Shown: positions 16,496-26,154, counted from the first letter of the stretch. The stretch: 64,000 nt of DNA from Domibacillus enclensis (GCF_900156125.1 NZ_FTLX01000004.1:310001-374000); one strand, 5' to 3'. Notes: generated by a model from the sequence alone, not told the origin. A program made the numbers and translations.

Positions 16496-17356
16496 ATGGA
16501 GCAAAAATTAAAAGTTTTTTTAACGGTAGTCAAGCATATGAATTTTTCCAGAGCGGCAGAGGAGCTGTTTATCACACAGCCAGCCGTGAGCCAATATGTG
16601 AAGTCGTTTGAAGAAGAGCTTGGCATTAAGCTGATTGACCGCACCAGCAAAAAAATCCGACTGACAAAAGCCGGAAGCCTTGTGGCGTATTACGGCGGAG
16701 AAATTTTTACACTGAATGAGAAAATGAAGCAGGCCGTGGAAGATCTGGCCGGTGAAGTGAAAGGGAAGCTTGCGGTCGGGGCCAGCTATTCCTTCGGTGA
16801 ATACATTTTGCCGCATATTGTCGCGGACTTTCTCGAGAAGTTCCCATCGGTGGACCCGTATATTACAATCGGCAACACGCAGGAAATCGCTGAAAAAGTC
16901 ATTCATAATGAAATTGACCTTGGTGTAGTAGAGGGGACAGTCGCCTCGGATAAGTTGATTGCGGAAAAAATTGCATCGGATAAAATGTATGTGATTAAAG
17001 GAAAAAAGGAACATACGGAAAAGCGCGTCCATTTGAATGAAGAGACGTGGATTGTCCGTGAGCAGGGGTCCGGGACAAGGGAAGCGTTTGACTGGTTTGT
17101 CGCAAAAAATGGCATACGCCCGGCAAAAATTTTGGAGTTCGGCAGCACACAGATCATTAAAGAAGCGGTGGAAGCAGGGCTTGGCGTTGCGCTGCTGTCC
17201 GAGTGGACCATTCGCAACGAGCTTGAGCTGGAGAAATTAAAAATCGTCGGCGGCGGCAATCTGTATTACGAGCGCAACTTTTACGCAATTATTCCGGACG
17301 CTCCCTTTATGACCAAAACAGCCGAAACCTTTTTGCATTTTTTAAGAAGAAACTAA
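16496..17356 (+). CDS. LysR-family transcriptional regulator
   Basis: This 286-residue protein has an N-terminal winged helix (SRAAEELFITQPAVSQYVKS, about residues 17-36) and a periplasmic-binding-like effector domain (from about 90, GASYSFGEYILPHI onward). Its sequence resembles the CysL/YwfK group, but the target cannot be inferred because neither neighbour is transcribed divergently from it. A GGTGGG site precedes the ATG. A hairpin terminator belonging to argF lies 107 nt upstream, so it has its own promoter. Confidence 0.88.
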   Translation: MEQKLKVFLTVVKHMNFSRAAEELFITQPAVSQYVKSFEEELGIKLIDRTSKKIRLTKAGSLVAYYGGEIFTLNEKMKQAVEDLAGEVKGKLAVGASYSFGEYILPHIVADFLEKFPSVDPYITIGNTQEIAEKVIHNEIDLGVVEGTVASDKLIAEKIASDKMYVIKGKKEHTEKRVHLNEETWIVREQGSGTREAFDWFVAKNGIRPAKILEFGSTQIIKEAVEAGLGVALLSEWTIRNELELEKLKIVGGGNLYYERNFYAIIPDAPFMTKTAETFLHFLRRN

Positions 17357-17386
17357 CAAAAAGCTGTTGAAAAAAGGCTTTGTCAA

Positions 17387-17555
17387 TGAAAAGCAAGTCA
17401 CCATCTCTTTTTCAAAGCCACTGTGCTTTCGCAAACACAGTTCGGGTGGCATCGAGCAGGACTGCGCGTTCGGAGGGGAGGAAAGCAGATCGTAAAACCA
17501 AAGATTGTCATACGTTCTGATTGGAAAGAAAGAGATGAGAACCCTCTGCTTTTCA
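17387..17555. mobile_element. Candidate non-coding inverted-repeat element (MITE-like)
   Basis: Imperfect inverted arms lie at 17387-17413 and 17524-17555 (TGAAAAGCA...CATCTCTTT against AAAGAGATG...TGCTTTTCA), enclosing a 6-bp central hairpin ACTGTG/CACAGT (17420-17441) and a GC-rich core. It sits in the 252-bp gap between the LysR gene and gltD. There is no transposase and no convincing coding content. The layout resembles a small non-autonomous element or a remnant, but its ends and target duplication cannot be defined from one copy. Confidence 0.35.
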
Positions 17556-17563
17556 ACACTATG

Positions 17564-17600
17564 AAAAGCTGTTCCATGACTATGCATGGAACAGCTTTTT
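17564..17600. terminator. Bidirectional terminator at the gltD 3' end
   Basis: The 15-bp perfect stem AAAAGCTGTTCCATG / CATGGAACAGCTTTT is followed by a T-run on the + strand. It is 9 nt from the gltD stop. Confidence 0.8.
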
Positions 17601-17608
17601 GTGTTTCA

Positions 17609-19090
17609 TTATGGAAGTTTTGTTTCGCCCATCATAAAGCGGTCGGCTTCACGTGCAGCTTCGCGTCCTTCATGAATTGCCCAAACAACAAGGCTTTGTC
17701 CGCGGCGCATGTCGCCGGCAGCAAAGATGCCTTCTTCGTTTGTATTGTATTTGCCGTATTTCGCCACAACCGTGTTGCGCGCTGTTGTGTCTACACCCAT
17801 GTGGGAAGCAAGCGGCATATCAGTTCCGCTGAAGCCGATTGCCACACAAACAAGCTCAACAGGCCAGATCTGCTCGCTGCCTTCAATTTCTTCCATCGTG
17901 TAGCTTCCGTCTTCAAGATACGTTTTTTCCATGCGAACCGTGTGAAGCTCTTTCAGCTTTCCATGCTCGTCCGCAACGAATTTTGTCGTCGCAATCAAGT
18001 ATTCACGAGGGTCGTCGCCGTATACAGCAGCTGCTTCCGCATATGCGTAGTCAAGCTCGAATACGTTCGGGTACTGAGGCCACGGGTTATTGCCTTTACG
18101 TGCCATCGGCTGAGCTTCGTGCTTGCCGAACTGAACAACACTCTTGGCGCCCTGACGGATGGCAGTTGCCACACAGTCAGCACCGGTGTCGCCGCCGCCA
18201 ATTACGATGACGTTTTTGCCTTCTGCTGAAATAACGCCTTCATTAGACTTGTTTAACAGACCTTTAATGCTTCTTGTTAAATAGTCCATGGCAAGGTGAA
18301 TACCTTCTGCTTCGCGTCCTTCAATCGCGATATCACGATGAGTTTGTGCGCCGGCAGCTAAGATCACAGCATCATATTCTTCCTTCAGCTGCTCTTTCGT
18401 AATGTCTTTGCCGATCGTTGTATTCACAACAAATTCAATGCCTTCTTCTTTTAAAAGATTGACGCGGCGCTCGACTGTTTCTTTTTCAAGCTTCATGGAA
18501 GGGATGCCATACATGAGCAAGCCGCCGATCCGGTCGTCACGCTCAAATACCGTCACAAGGTGGCCTGCTTTGTTTAACTGATCTGCTGCTGCAAGACCTG
18601 CTGGTCCTGAGCCGACAACAGCAACGCGCTTGCCTGTGCGGCGTTTTGGCGGATTCGGTGCGATCCAGCCTTCTTCAAAGCCTTTATCGATAATGGCTTT
18701 TTCAATCGATTTAATCGCAACAGCCGGATCATTAATGGCCACTGTACACGATCCTTCACAAGGAGCAGGGCAGACGCGGCCGGTAAATTCAGGGAAGTTG
18801 TTCGTTTTAATCAAACGGTCCAATGCTTCCTTCCAGTGTCCGCGGTACACAAGGTCATTCCATTCAGGAATCAGATTGTAAAGAGGACAGCCGGATACTG
18901 TGCCTCCAATCATCTGGCCAGTGTGGCAGAAGGGAGTCCCGCAGTCCATGCAGCGGGCCCCTTGAATTTGTAATTCCTTTTCAGGAAGTTTGGTCGTATA
19001 TTCTTTCCAGTCCTTAGTCCGTTCAGCCGGATTGCGTCCTGGAGCTGTTTTACGCTCATATTCGATAAAACCGGTAGCTTTCCCCATCAA
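17609..19090 (-). CDS. gltD: Glutamate synthase (NADPH) small subunit
   Basis: This 493-residue flavo-iron-sulfur subunit passes electrons from NADPH to the large subunit. The N-terminal cysteine set for two [4Fe-4S] clusters is visible (ARCMDCGTPFCHTG, about 44-57, then GCPLYNLIPEW and GRVCPAPCEGSCT, about 104-116). FAD binding follows at VAVVGSGPAGLAAA (about 150) and NADPH binding at VIVIGGGDTGADC (about 290). It starts 14 nt after the gltA stop. The length equals the Bacillus small subunit. Confidence 0.97.
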   Translation of the reverse strand: MMGKATGFIEYERKTAPGRNPAERTKDWKEYTTKLPEKELQIQGARCMDCGTPFCHTGQMIGGTVSGCPLYNLIPEWNDLVYRGHWKEALDRLIKTNNFPEFTGRVCPAPCEGSCTVAINDPAVAIKSIEKAIIDKGFEEGWIAPNPPKRRTGKRVAVVGSGPAGLAAADQLNKAGHLVTVFERDDRIGGLLMYGIPSMKLEKETVERRVNLLKEEGIEFVVNTTIGKDITKEQLKEEYDAVILAAGAQTHRDIAIEGREAEGIHLAMDYLTRSIKGLLNKSNEGVISAEGKNVIVIGGGDTGADCVATAIRQGAKSVVQFGKHEAQPMARKGNNPWPQYPNVFELDYAYAEAAAVYGDDPREYLIATTKFVADEHGKLKELHTVRMEKTYLEDGSYTMEEIEGSEQIWPVELVCVAIGFSGTDMPLASHMGVDTTARNTVVAKYGKYNTNEEGIFAAGDMRRGQSLVVWAIHEGREAAREADRFMMGETKLP

Positions 19091-19104
19091 TTCATTCTCC
19101 TTTC

Positions 19105-22100
19105 TTACGCGTTTTCAACGACTGGCATTTTTTTCTCTGTGAATGCGGCATATTTCGCATCAGTCGTTTTCATTCCTTGCTGCTCATAGTAAGAAATGGA
19201 CTTCATCATTTCTTTAAATTCATGTGGAATCACACGGATAAAGTTGTGTTTTTCTGTTTCCCAGTTTTCCAAAATGGAAGCGGCAAGCGGGCTGCCTGTC
19301 CATTGAACGTGACTTCTAATGAGCGCTTTAAGTTCGGATTCTTCCTGAGCGCCTTCGAGTGATTCAGTCAGCACCATTTCGCGGTTTACGCGGCTTTCTG
19401 CGCGTTCCCGTTCTGGCGCGTACAGGTAGGCAATCCCACCGGACATACCAGCAGCGAAGTTACGGCCTGTTTGACCGAGGATGACGACGCGTCCACCTGT
19501 CATGTACTCACAGCCGTGATCCGTAATGCCTTCAACGACGATGTCAGCACCGCTGTTCCGGACGGCAAAGCGTGTACCGGCGCGTCCGTTAATAAAGGCC
19601 TGGCCGTTTGTGGCACCGTATAAGTTTACGTTTCCGCAGATGGCATGCTCATGCGGAACGAGGTTGGCGTCACTGTGTGGACGGACAACGAGGCGTCCGC
19701 CTGACAAGCCTTTGCCGAAATAGTCATTCGCATCTCCGTTTACGGTAAACGTCAATCCTTTTGGCAGGAATGCACCAAAGCTTTGTCCGGCGGAGCCGTT
19801 AAACGTGAACTGAACGGTGTTGTCCGGCAGACCTTCTGCGCCGTGTGCCAGCGTGACAGCTGAACCGGTAATGGTACCCGCTGCACGGTCTGTGTTGACG
19901 ATATCAAATTCGCCTTCCACCACTTCTTTATTTTCAAGCGCAGGACGCACAGCATCTAAGAGAAGACGGCGGTCAATGGTGCGCTCTAATTTATAATCCT
20001 GATCCTTCGTTTTAAACTGCTTTTGACCCGGCTTAAGCGGCGTCATGTAAAGAAGAGGGAACAGGTCAAGGTATTTTGCTTTTGGATGCTGATCTTTCCG
20101 CGCATGCGGCTTCAGCACTTGCTTCTGACCGATCATTTCATCGATTGTCCGGAAGCCGAGCTCTGCCATTAATTCACGGATTTCACGGCCGACGAATGTC
20201 AAGTAATTCACGACATGATCCGCGTCGCCCGTGAATTTTTCACGAAGCGCTGGATTTTGAGTCGCAACCCCTACCGGGCACGTATCCATATGGCAGACAC
20301 GCATCATGACACAGCCTAGAACGACAAGCGGTGCTGTTGCAAATCCGAATTCTTCTGCGCCAAGCAGGGCAGCCATCACAACATCGCGCCCATTCATCAG
20401 CTTGCCGTCTGTTTCAAGTGTTACTTTTTCGCGTAAGCCATTCATTAGGAGCGTCTGGTGTGTTTCAGCCAGTCCGATTTCCCACGGAATACCGGCATGT
20501 TTAATACTCGTTTTTGGTGAGGCACCAGTACCGCCTTCATAGCCGCTGACCAGGATGACATCTGCAAGGCCTTTCGCCACACCGGCTGCAATCGTGCCGA
20601 CGCCTGTTTTAGCGACGAGCTTCACATTAATTCGCGCCTTATGGTTGGCGTTTTTCAAATCGTAAATAAGCTGCGCCAAATCCTCAATTGAATAAATATC
20701 ATGGTGAGGAGGAGGGGAGATCAAGCCCACACCTGGTGTAGAACCGCGTGTTTCAGCAATCCATGGATACACCTTTTTGCCTGGAAGGTGTCCGCCTTCA
20801 CCCGGCTTTGCTCCCTGTGCCATTTTAATTTGAATTTCTTTTGCTGTGTTCAAGTATTCGCTCGTTACGCCGAAACGACCGGATGCAACCTGCTTGATGG
20901 CACTTGAACGCATATCGCCATTCGGATCCTGCGTATAGCGGTCAGAATCCTCGCCGCCTTCACCGCTGTTGCTTTTCCCGCCGAGACGGTTCAGTGCGAT
21001 AGCCAGTGATTCATGCGCTTCTTTACTGATCGAACCGTACGACATCGCACCGGATTTAAACCGTTTAAAAATGCTTTCAAGCGGTTCAACCTCATCAAGT
21101 GGAATCGACGGGCGGGCAGAAAAGTCAAGATCAAGCAATCCGCGAAGGAACATAATATTTTCTTCATTCACAAGCGATGAATATTGCTTGTACAATTCGT
21201 AGTCATTTGTCCGTGATGCGTGCTGAAGCATGTGAATCGTTTTCGGATTGAACGCGTGCTTTTCGCCTGTCCGTCTCCAAACAAACTCACCGCTTGAGTC
21301 AAGCGTCGGATCACTGAACTCGCCTTTGCCAAATGCTTCATGGTGGCGGGCCAGTGTTTCTTGCGCGATGACATCTAACGTAATGCCGCTAAGAGCTGTT
21401 GTTGTACCAGTAAAGTACGTTTCGATCACGTCATGGCCCACACCAACCGCTTCGAAAATTTGAGCGCCGCGGTAGCTTTGAACCGTTGAAATACCCATTT
21501 TCGCCATGACTTTAATGATGCCGCTCGTTGCTGCATAGTTGTAGTTTTTCTCGGCTTCTTCCGTCGTCATGTTTTGAATCGTGCCATCTTCAACCATTGA
21601 GCGCAATGAAGCGATCGCAAGATATGGATAAATGGCATCTGCACCGTAGCCGATCAAGCAGCAGAACTGATGCACATCGCGTGCTTCTGCTGTATCAAGC
21701 ACAAGGCTCACATTCGTGCGGCGGCCTGTTTTAATCAAATGCTGGTGCAGTCCGCTGACCGCTAGAAGAGCAGGGACGGCCGCTTTTTTGTTCGACACGC
21801 CTCTGTCGGATAAAATCAGAATGGACGCGCCGCTTTGGATCGCTTCATCTGCTTTCTCGAACAATTGTGACATCGTTGCCGCTAAATCGACTTTTTCTTT
21901 TGTATTAAATAAAAGAGAAAGTGTGGCTGTTTTAAAGGCCGCTTTTTTATTGTAGGCAATTTTATTCCATTCTTTTTCGCCAAGAATCGGTGTTTCCAAC
22001 CGGATTCGACGGCTGTTTTCGGCAGAAGGGGTCAAAATATTTCCTTCGTTGCCAAGAAGTGTCATCATAGAAACAACGTTATCTTCACGAATAGCGTCGA

Positions 22101-23697
22101 TCGGCGGGTTGGTAACCTGCGCGAACAGCTGTTTAAAGTAATTGTATAAAAGCTGTGGACGTTCAGACAGCACCGCCAGCGGTGAGTCATAGCCCATCGC
22201 GCCGATTGGGTCAATTTTTTCCGTTGCCATCGGTGCGATTTGTTTTGTTAATTCGTCATACGTGTAGCCAAAGGATTTATGAAGGCCAAGCAGATCTTGT
22301 TCTTTAAATGATTCTTGTTCAGCATCCGCTGCTTCTTCAAGGTCCGTAATGTGGGTTAAATTATGATCTAGCCACTCACGGTAAGGCTCAGCTGTCGTGA
22401 TTTCCTGCTTGATTTCTTCATCAGAGACGATGCGCCCTTCTTCTAAATCAACGAGAAGCATTTCACCGGCGCTGACCGTTTCTTTTTTCACAATACGCTT
22501 TTCATCCACTTCGATCGTGCCGACTTCGGATGAGTAGATGATATGGTCGTCATCTGTTACGTAATAACGAGCAGGGCGCAGTCCGTTGCGGTCAAGGATT
22601 GTGCCGATTTTGCGTCCGTCTGTGAACGAAATCGATGTCGGACCGTCCCACGGCTCCATCAAGCAGCTGTGATACTCGTAAAAGGCTTTTTTCGGGTCTG
22701 CCATGTGCGGATCACGATCCCACGGCTCCGGAATAAGCATCATCGCTGCATGCGGCAATGAACGGCCGGATAGCGTTAAAAATTCAACCGCATTGTCAAG
22801 CATGGCCGAGTCACTGCCGTTTGTATCAATAATTGGAAGCAAGTCTTTATACTGATCACCGAATAATTTCGAGTAGCCGGCTTTTTCGCGAGCCTGCATC
22901 CAGCTGACGTTTCCGCGGTTTGTGTTGATTTCTCCATTATGGATCAAGTAGCGGTACGGGTGAGCCCGTTCCCAGCTAGGGAATGTATTTGTACTGAAAC
23001 GGGAATGAACGAGTGAGTAAGCTGATTTATACTCTTCTTTCGCCAGATCTAAGTAATACTGGTCAATTTGCTCAGGTGTCAGCATCCCTTTGTAAATAAT
23101 CGTCCGTGTTGAGAAGCTTGGAATGTAAAACGTTCCCTTTACATCCGGGTTATGGCCGATTTCATTTTCGATGCGTTTTCTCATTATATACAGTGCGCGT
23201 TCGAAATCTTTTTCGGTTTCGTGCTTACGGCTTTTTTCGACAAAAAGCTGCATTACATAAGGGGCGATCACAAGTGCTTCCGGTCCCGCTGCTTCCGGGT
23301 TCACCGGAACGTCTCGCCAGCCAAGAAGCTTTAAGCCTTCTTCGTGAACAATTAATTCTGTCTCTACTTGAATTTGCTCACGCTCTTTTTCATTTTTCGG
23401 CAAAAAGAACATTCCGACTGCATATTCATACGGTGCAGGTAATGTAATGTTCAAGCCTTCACATTCTTTACGGAAAAAATCATCGCAGATTTGCAGCATA
23501 ATTCCTGCACCATCGCCTGTTGTTCCGTTTAAATTACCGCCACGGTGTTCTAGGCGGCAAAGCATATGAATACCATCCTGCACGATTTTGTGGGATGGGC
23601 GTCCTTTAATATTCGCGATAAATCCGATACCGCAAGCGTCATGTTCGTTTTTCGGGTCGTACAAGCCCTGTTTTTCTGGGTAACCGTATAGATTCAT
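19105..23697 (-). CDS. gltA: Glutamate synthase large subunit
   Basis: This 1530-residue subunit hydrolyses glutamine and aminates 2-oxoglutarate. The N-terminal amidotransferase nucleophile is the Cys of EHDACGIGF (residue 22), exposed after propeptide cleavage. The central and FMN domains follow, with the cysteine run CVMMRVCHMDTCPVG for the [3Fe-4S] cluster, and a C-terminal GXXGXXXG beta helix. ATG 23697 is chosen for GGAGGTG 6 nt upstream. It forms an operon with gltD and is transcribed divergently from the activator gene gltC. It is the main glutamate-forming route in bacilli. Confidence 0.97.
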   Translation of the reverse strand: MNLYGYPEKQGLYDPKNEHDACGIGFIANIKGRPSHKIVQDGIHMLCRLEHRGGNLNGTTGDGAGIMLQICDDFFRKECEGLNITLPAPYEYAVGMFFLPKNEKEREQIQVETELIVHEEGLKLLGWRDVPVNPEAAGPEALVIAPYVMQLFVEKSRKHETEKDFERALYIMRKRIENEIGHNPDVKGTFYIPSFSTRTIIYKGMLTPEQIDQYYLDLAKEEYKSAYSLVHSRFSTNTFPSWERAHPYRYLIHNGEINTNRGNVSWMQAREKAGYSKLFGDQYKDLLPIIDTNGSDSAMLDNAVEFLTLSGRSLPHAAMMLIPEPWDRDPHMADPKKAFYEYHSCLMEPWDGPTSISFTDGRKIGTILDRNGLRPARYYVTDDDHIIYSSEVGTIEVDEKRIVKKETVSAGEMLLVDLEEGRIVSDEEIKQEITTAEPYREWLDHNLTHITDLEEAADAEQESFKEQDLLGLHKSFGYTYDELTKQIAPMATEKIDPIGAMGYDSPLAVLSERPQLLYNYFKQLFAQVTNPPIDAIREDNVVSMMTLLGNEGNILTPSAENSRRIRLETPILGEKEWNKIAYNKKAAFKTATLSLLFNTKEKVDLAATMSQLFEKADEAIQSGASILILSDRGVSNKKAAVPALLAVSGLHQHLIKTGRRTNVSLVLDTAEARDVHQFCCLIGYGADAIYPYLAIASLRSMVEDGTIQNMTTEEAEKNYNYAATSGIIKVMAKMGISTVQSYRGAQIFEAVGVGHDVIETYFTGTTTALSGITLDVIAQETLARHHEAFGKGEFSDPTLDSSGEFVWRRTGEKHAFNPKTIHMLQHASRTNDYELYKQYSSLVNEENIMFLRGLLDLDFSARPSIPLDEVEPLESIFKRFKSGAMSYGSISKEAHESLAIALNRLGGKSNSGEGGEDSDRYTQDPNGDMRSSAIKQVASGRFGVTSEYLNTAKEIQIKMAQGAKPGEGGHLPGKKVYPWIAETRGSTPGVGLISPPPHHDIYSIEDLAQLIYDLKNANHKARINVKLVAKTGVGTIAAGVAKGLADVILVSGYEGGTGASPKTSIKHAGIPWEIGLAETHQTLLMNGLREKVTLETDGKLMNGRDVVMAALLGAEEFGFATAPLVVLGCVMMRVCHMDTCPVGVATQNPALREKFTGDADHVVNYLTFVGREIRELMAELGFRTIDEMIGQKQVLKPHARKDQHPKAKYLDLFPLLYMTPLKPGQKQFKTKDQDYKLERTIDRRLLLDAVRPALENKEVVEGEFDIVNTDRAAGTITGSAVTLAHGAEGLPDNTVQFTFNGSAGQSFGAFLPKGLTFTVNGDANDYFGKGLSGGRLVVRPHSDANLVPHEHAICGNVNLYGATNGQAFINGRAGTRFAVRNSGADIVVEGITDHGCEYMTGGRVVILGQTGRNFAAGMSGGIAYLYAPERERAESRVNREMVLTESLEGAQEESELKALIRSHVQWTGSPLAASILENWETEKHNFIRVIPHEFKEMMKSISYYEQQGMKTTDAKYAAFTEKKMPVVENA

Positions 23698-23741
23698 GTT
23701 GTGCACCTCCGCGTTCAAATCATCTTTCTCTGTTAATATTT

Positions 23742-23806
23742 ATTGTAAAGACGATAAATGATACAATCAATATATTATTAATCATTTATTCATCTCAAAT
23801 TGATAT
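23742..23806. promoter_or_regulatory. gltA promoter and GltC-type boxes
   Basis: On the minus strand there is TTGATT (23770-23765), a 17-nt spacer and TACAAT (23747-23742). Upstream is ATCTCAAATTGATAT (23792-23806), close to the GltC box ATCTCATTTTGAGAT and centred roughly 64 nt before the start, as in B. subtilis. A second dyad, ATAAATGAT/ATCATTTAT, spans 23755-23789 over the promoter. Confidence 0.75.
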
Positions 23807-23828
23807 GAATCGAAAGGTGTGTCTAGTA

Positions 23829-24734
23829 ATGGAGCTGAGACAAGTAAAATATTTTATGGAAGTGGCGCGCCAGGAGCACGTTACAGAAGCCGCTTTTCGA
23901 CTTCATGTTGCCCAGTCGGCCGTCAGCCGGCAAATTGCGAAGCTGGAGGATGAACTGGGCGTTGAATTGTTTCTTCGGGAAGGAAGAAGTGTGCGGCTGA
24001 CACACGCCGGGCGTATTTTTTATGAGCATGCCATAATTGCGATGGAGGCAATGGATAAAGCGGTCCAGGCAATCGATGATTACTTGAACCCGGAGGCCGG
24101 AAAAATCCGCCTCGGCTTTCCGAACTCCCTTGCGACAAAAACACTTCCTCGAGTGATTTCAGCTTTCCGCACGCAATATTCAGACGTCGGATTTGACTTT
24201 AAGCAGGGATCGAACCGCGAGCTGCGCGATTTAGTCGGGAAAGGTGAAATCGATCTTGCATTTGTTTCGCCGGTTCCTGAGCCGACTGCGGATATCAGTA
24301 CCCATGTTTTTTTCTCCGAGCATATGAGGGCGCTTATTCCAACGCATCACCGTCTATCGAAGCAGGTGTCGATTAATTTGCGGGATTTAAAGGACGATCA
24401 GTTTGTGCTGTTCCGGACAGGATACGATATGCGGGCACTCGTCATTGAAGCATGCAGGCAGGTGAACTTCGAGCCTGCGGTGGCGTTTGAAAGTGAAGAT
24501 ATTTACACCATTAAAGGGCTGGTGGAGGCGGGACTTGGCATCAGCCTGCTGCCTGAAACGCTGCTCATTGACCAGACGCCGGCCGGAACCGTCAGCATTC
24601 CCGTGAGCGTGCCGCGCGTCACAAGAACCGTCGGCATTATTATGACCAAATCACGCCCGCTGCCACCGTCAGAAAAGTTATTTTATGAATTTTTGATTAA
24701 ATATTATAACCGGTTGAATGAGTTCAGCTTTTAA
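23829..24734 (+). CDS. gltC: LysR-family activator of glutamate synthase
   Basis: This 301-residue LysR regulator starts MELRQVKYFMEVA and has the recognition helix segment LHVAQSAVSRQIAKLEDELG (about 25-44), very close to B. subtilis GltC. The C-terminal effector domain ends with TVGIIMTKSRPLPPS, also GltC-like. In the known system, GltC activates gltAB with 2-oxoglutarate, is inhibited by glutamate and represses its own gene. Divergent placement and the GltC-type box in the gap support the assignment. ATG 23829 is preferred to 23805, which lies by the box. Confidence 0.94.
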   Translation: MELRQVKYFMEVARQEHVTEAAFRLHVAQSAVSRQIAKLEDELGVELFLREGRSVRLTHAGRIFYEHAIIAMEAMDKAVQAIDDYLNPEAGKIRLGFPNSLATKTLPRVISAFRTQYSDVGFDFKQGSNRELRDLVGKGEIDLAFVSPVPEPTADISTHVFFSEHMRALIPTHHRLSKQVSINLRDLKDDQFVLFRTGYDMRALVIEACRQVNFEPAVAFESEDIYTIKGLVEAGLGISLLPETLLIDQTPAGTVSIPVSVPRVTRTVGIIMTKSRPLPPSEKLFYEFLIKYYNRLNEFSF

Positions 24735-24745
24735 CGTTTAAGGAT

Positions 24746-24850
24746 GGCGCAACTGGGCCGATTAACGCGCAATTAATTAAATGACGGCGCAATTATCAGC
24801 ATTACGGCGCAATTCGCATGGAAATGCGCCGTGTTCTTCATAATTGCGCC
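24746..24850. repeat. Dyad array A: GGCGCAATT blocks every 20 nt
   Basis: Four direct blocks start at 24746, 24766, 24786 and 24806 (GGCGCAACT, CGCGCAATT, GGCGCAATT, GGCGCAATT), exactly 20 nt apart. Two inverted blocks end at 24830 and 24850 (AATGCGCC, AATTGCGCC), also 20 nt apart. Direct and inverted blocks can pair in nested order. The array is non-coding and lies between gltC and the shared terminator with ampS. Confidence 0.85.
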
Positions 24851-24883
24851 GTAAAGGAAGTAAGGATTACATGATGAAAGCAA

Positions 24884-24921
24884 AAAAGCCGGTCGACTGC
24901 TAAATGCAGTCGACCGGCTTT
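24884..24921. terminator. Bidirectional terminator between gltC and ampS
   Basis: The 16-bp perfect stem AAAGCCGGTCGACTGC / GCAGTCGACCGGCTTT with loop TAAAT has T/A tracts on both sides. Confidence 0.88.
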
Positions 24922-24924
24922 GTT

Positions 24925-26154
24925 TTACGCCCAGTTGCCGTTTCGGAACAGGGGCTCGCGGGTGCCGTCGGCTTTGATGCCGTCAATGTTCATATCAGCC
25001 GAGCCGATCATGAAGTCGACATGGGTGATGCTCGTGTTCAAGCCGTTTTTCTCAAGCTCCTCCTGAGACATCGCTTTGCCGCCTTCAATGCAAAACGCAT
25101 AGGCGCTGCCAATGGCCAGGTGATTTGAGGCATTTTCGTCGAACAGTGTGTTAAAGAAAAGAATACCGGCATTTGAAATCGGTGAATCGTGCGGGACTAA
25201 TGCGACTTCGCCTAAATAATGCGAACCTTCGTCCGTGTCGACCAGCTGTTTTAAAACGTCTTCCCCTTGCTCAGCCGCAACATCCACGATCCGGCCATTT
25301 TCGAATGTAACGGTAAAGCCGTCAATGATATTTCCGGCGTAACTGAGCGGCTTTGTGGCTTTCACATATCCGTTGACACCCGTTTTAACCGGAACGGTAA
25401 ATACTTCTTCCGTCGGCATGTTCGCCATAAAGCTGTGACCTTGTTCATTCGTGCTGCCAGCGCCAACCCACAAGTGTGTATCCGGAAGGTCGATCGTTAA
25501 GTCTGTTCCCGGTGCAGTATAATGAAGCGTTTTGAAATGCTGCTCGTTCAGCACCGCTACTTTTTCGCAAAGTCGTGCGTCATGTTCTTTCCACGATTGG
25601 ACCGGGTCATCGTGATCGGCCCGAACTGCTTTAAAGATCGCTTCCCAAAGAGCCGGAATCCGGTCCTCCTCAGGCAGGCTGCCGTATACTTTATCGGCCC
25701 AGTCTTTAGAAGGGGCCGCAATGACAGTCCAGCTGACTTTATCGGACTGAATGTATTCGCGGTACTTTTTCATCGCGGCACCAGCTGCTTTTTGGTAGGC
25801 GCCAATCCGTTTCCCGTCTACGCCCTTTAACAAGTCGGGACCGGAAGAAACGATGGACATAAACGCCGCTCCGCTTTCTGCAAGAGATTCCATCATCTGT
25901 TTGTTCCATTCCGGAAATTCATGAAATGCTTCGTCGGGGGCAAGGGTATACTTTAATTTAGAAACCGTGTCATCGCTCCAGTCCACATAAACGTGTTTAG
26001 CGCCGGCTTTATACGCTTTTTCAACAATCAGACGAACCAGTTGGGCTGAATCGATGGATGCGCGCACTACGAGTGTTTGTCCCGTCTGCACATTTACCCC
26101 GGTTGTCACCGCAAGCTGTGCATATTTGTTTAATTGTTCCTCGAAAGTAGTCAT
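24925..26154 (-). CDS. ampS: M29-family metal aminopeptidase
   Basis: This 409-residue cytosolic leucyl-type aminopeptidase releases N-terminal residues from peptides. The two-metal site residues typical of AmpS/AmpII are in place: NMPTEEVFTVPVKTGVNG (about 250), EGSHYLGEVALVPHDSPI (about 317), NASNHLAIGSAY (about 345) and ITHVDFMIGS (about 380). ATG 26154 has AAAGGAG 8 nt upstream; the ORF start at 26160 is a TTG lying too near it. It is monocistronic. Confidence 0.94.
   Translation of the reverse strand: MTTFEEQLNKYAQLAVTTGVNVQTGQTLVVRASIDSAQLVRLIVEKAYKAGAKHVYVDWSDDTVSKLKYTLAPDEAFHEFPEWNKQMMESLAESGAAFMSIVSSGPDLLKGVDGKRIGAYQKAAGAAMKKYREYIQSDKVSWTVIAAPSKDWADKVYGSLPEEDRIPALWEAIFKAVRADHDDPVQSWKEHDARLCEKVAVLNEQHFKTLHYTAPGTDLTIDLPDTHLWVGAGSTNEQGHSFMANMPTEEVFTVPVKTGVNGYVKATKPLSYAGNIIDGFTVTFENGRIVDVAAEQGEDVLKQLVDTDEGSHYLGEVALVPHDSPISNAGILFFNTLFDENASNHLAIGSAYAFCIEGGKAMSQEELEKNGLNTSITHVDFMIGSADMNIDGIKADGTREPLFRNGNWA

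Noticed and set aside
17423-18229. 268-codon + strand ORF opposite the gltD 3' end
   Set aside because: Most of it is the reverse complement of the unmistakable gltD coding sequence; no ribosome site or family features.
24746-24850. Possible CRISPR array
   Set aside because: The 8-10 nt blocks at 20-nt spacing include inverted copies and lack long identical repeats or 30-nt spacers; no cas genes nearby.
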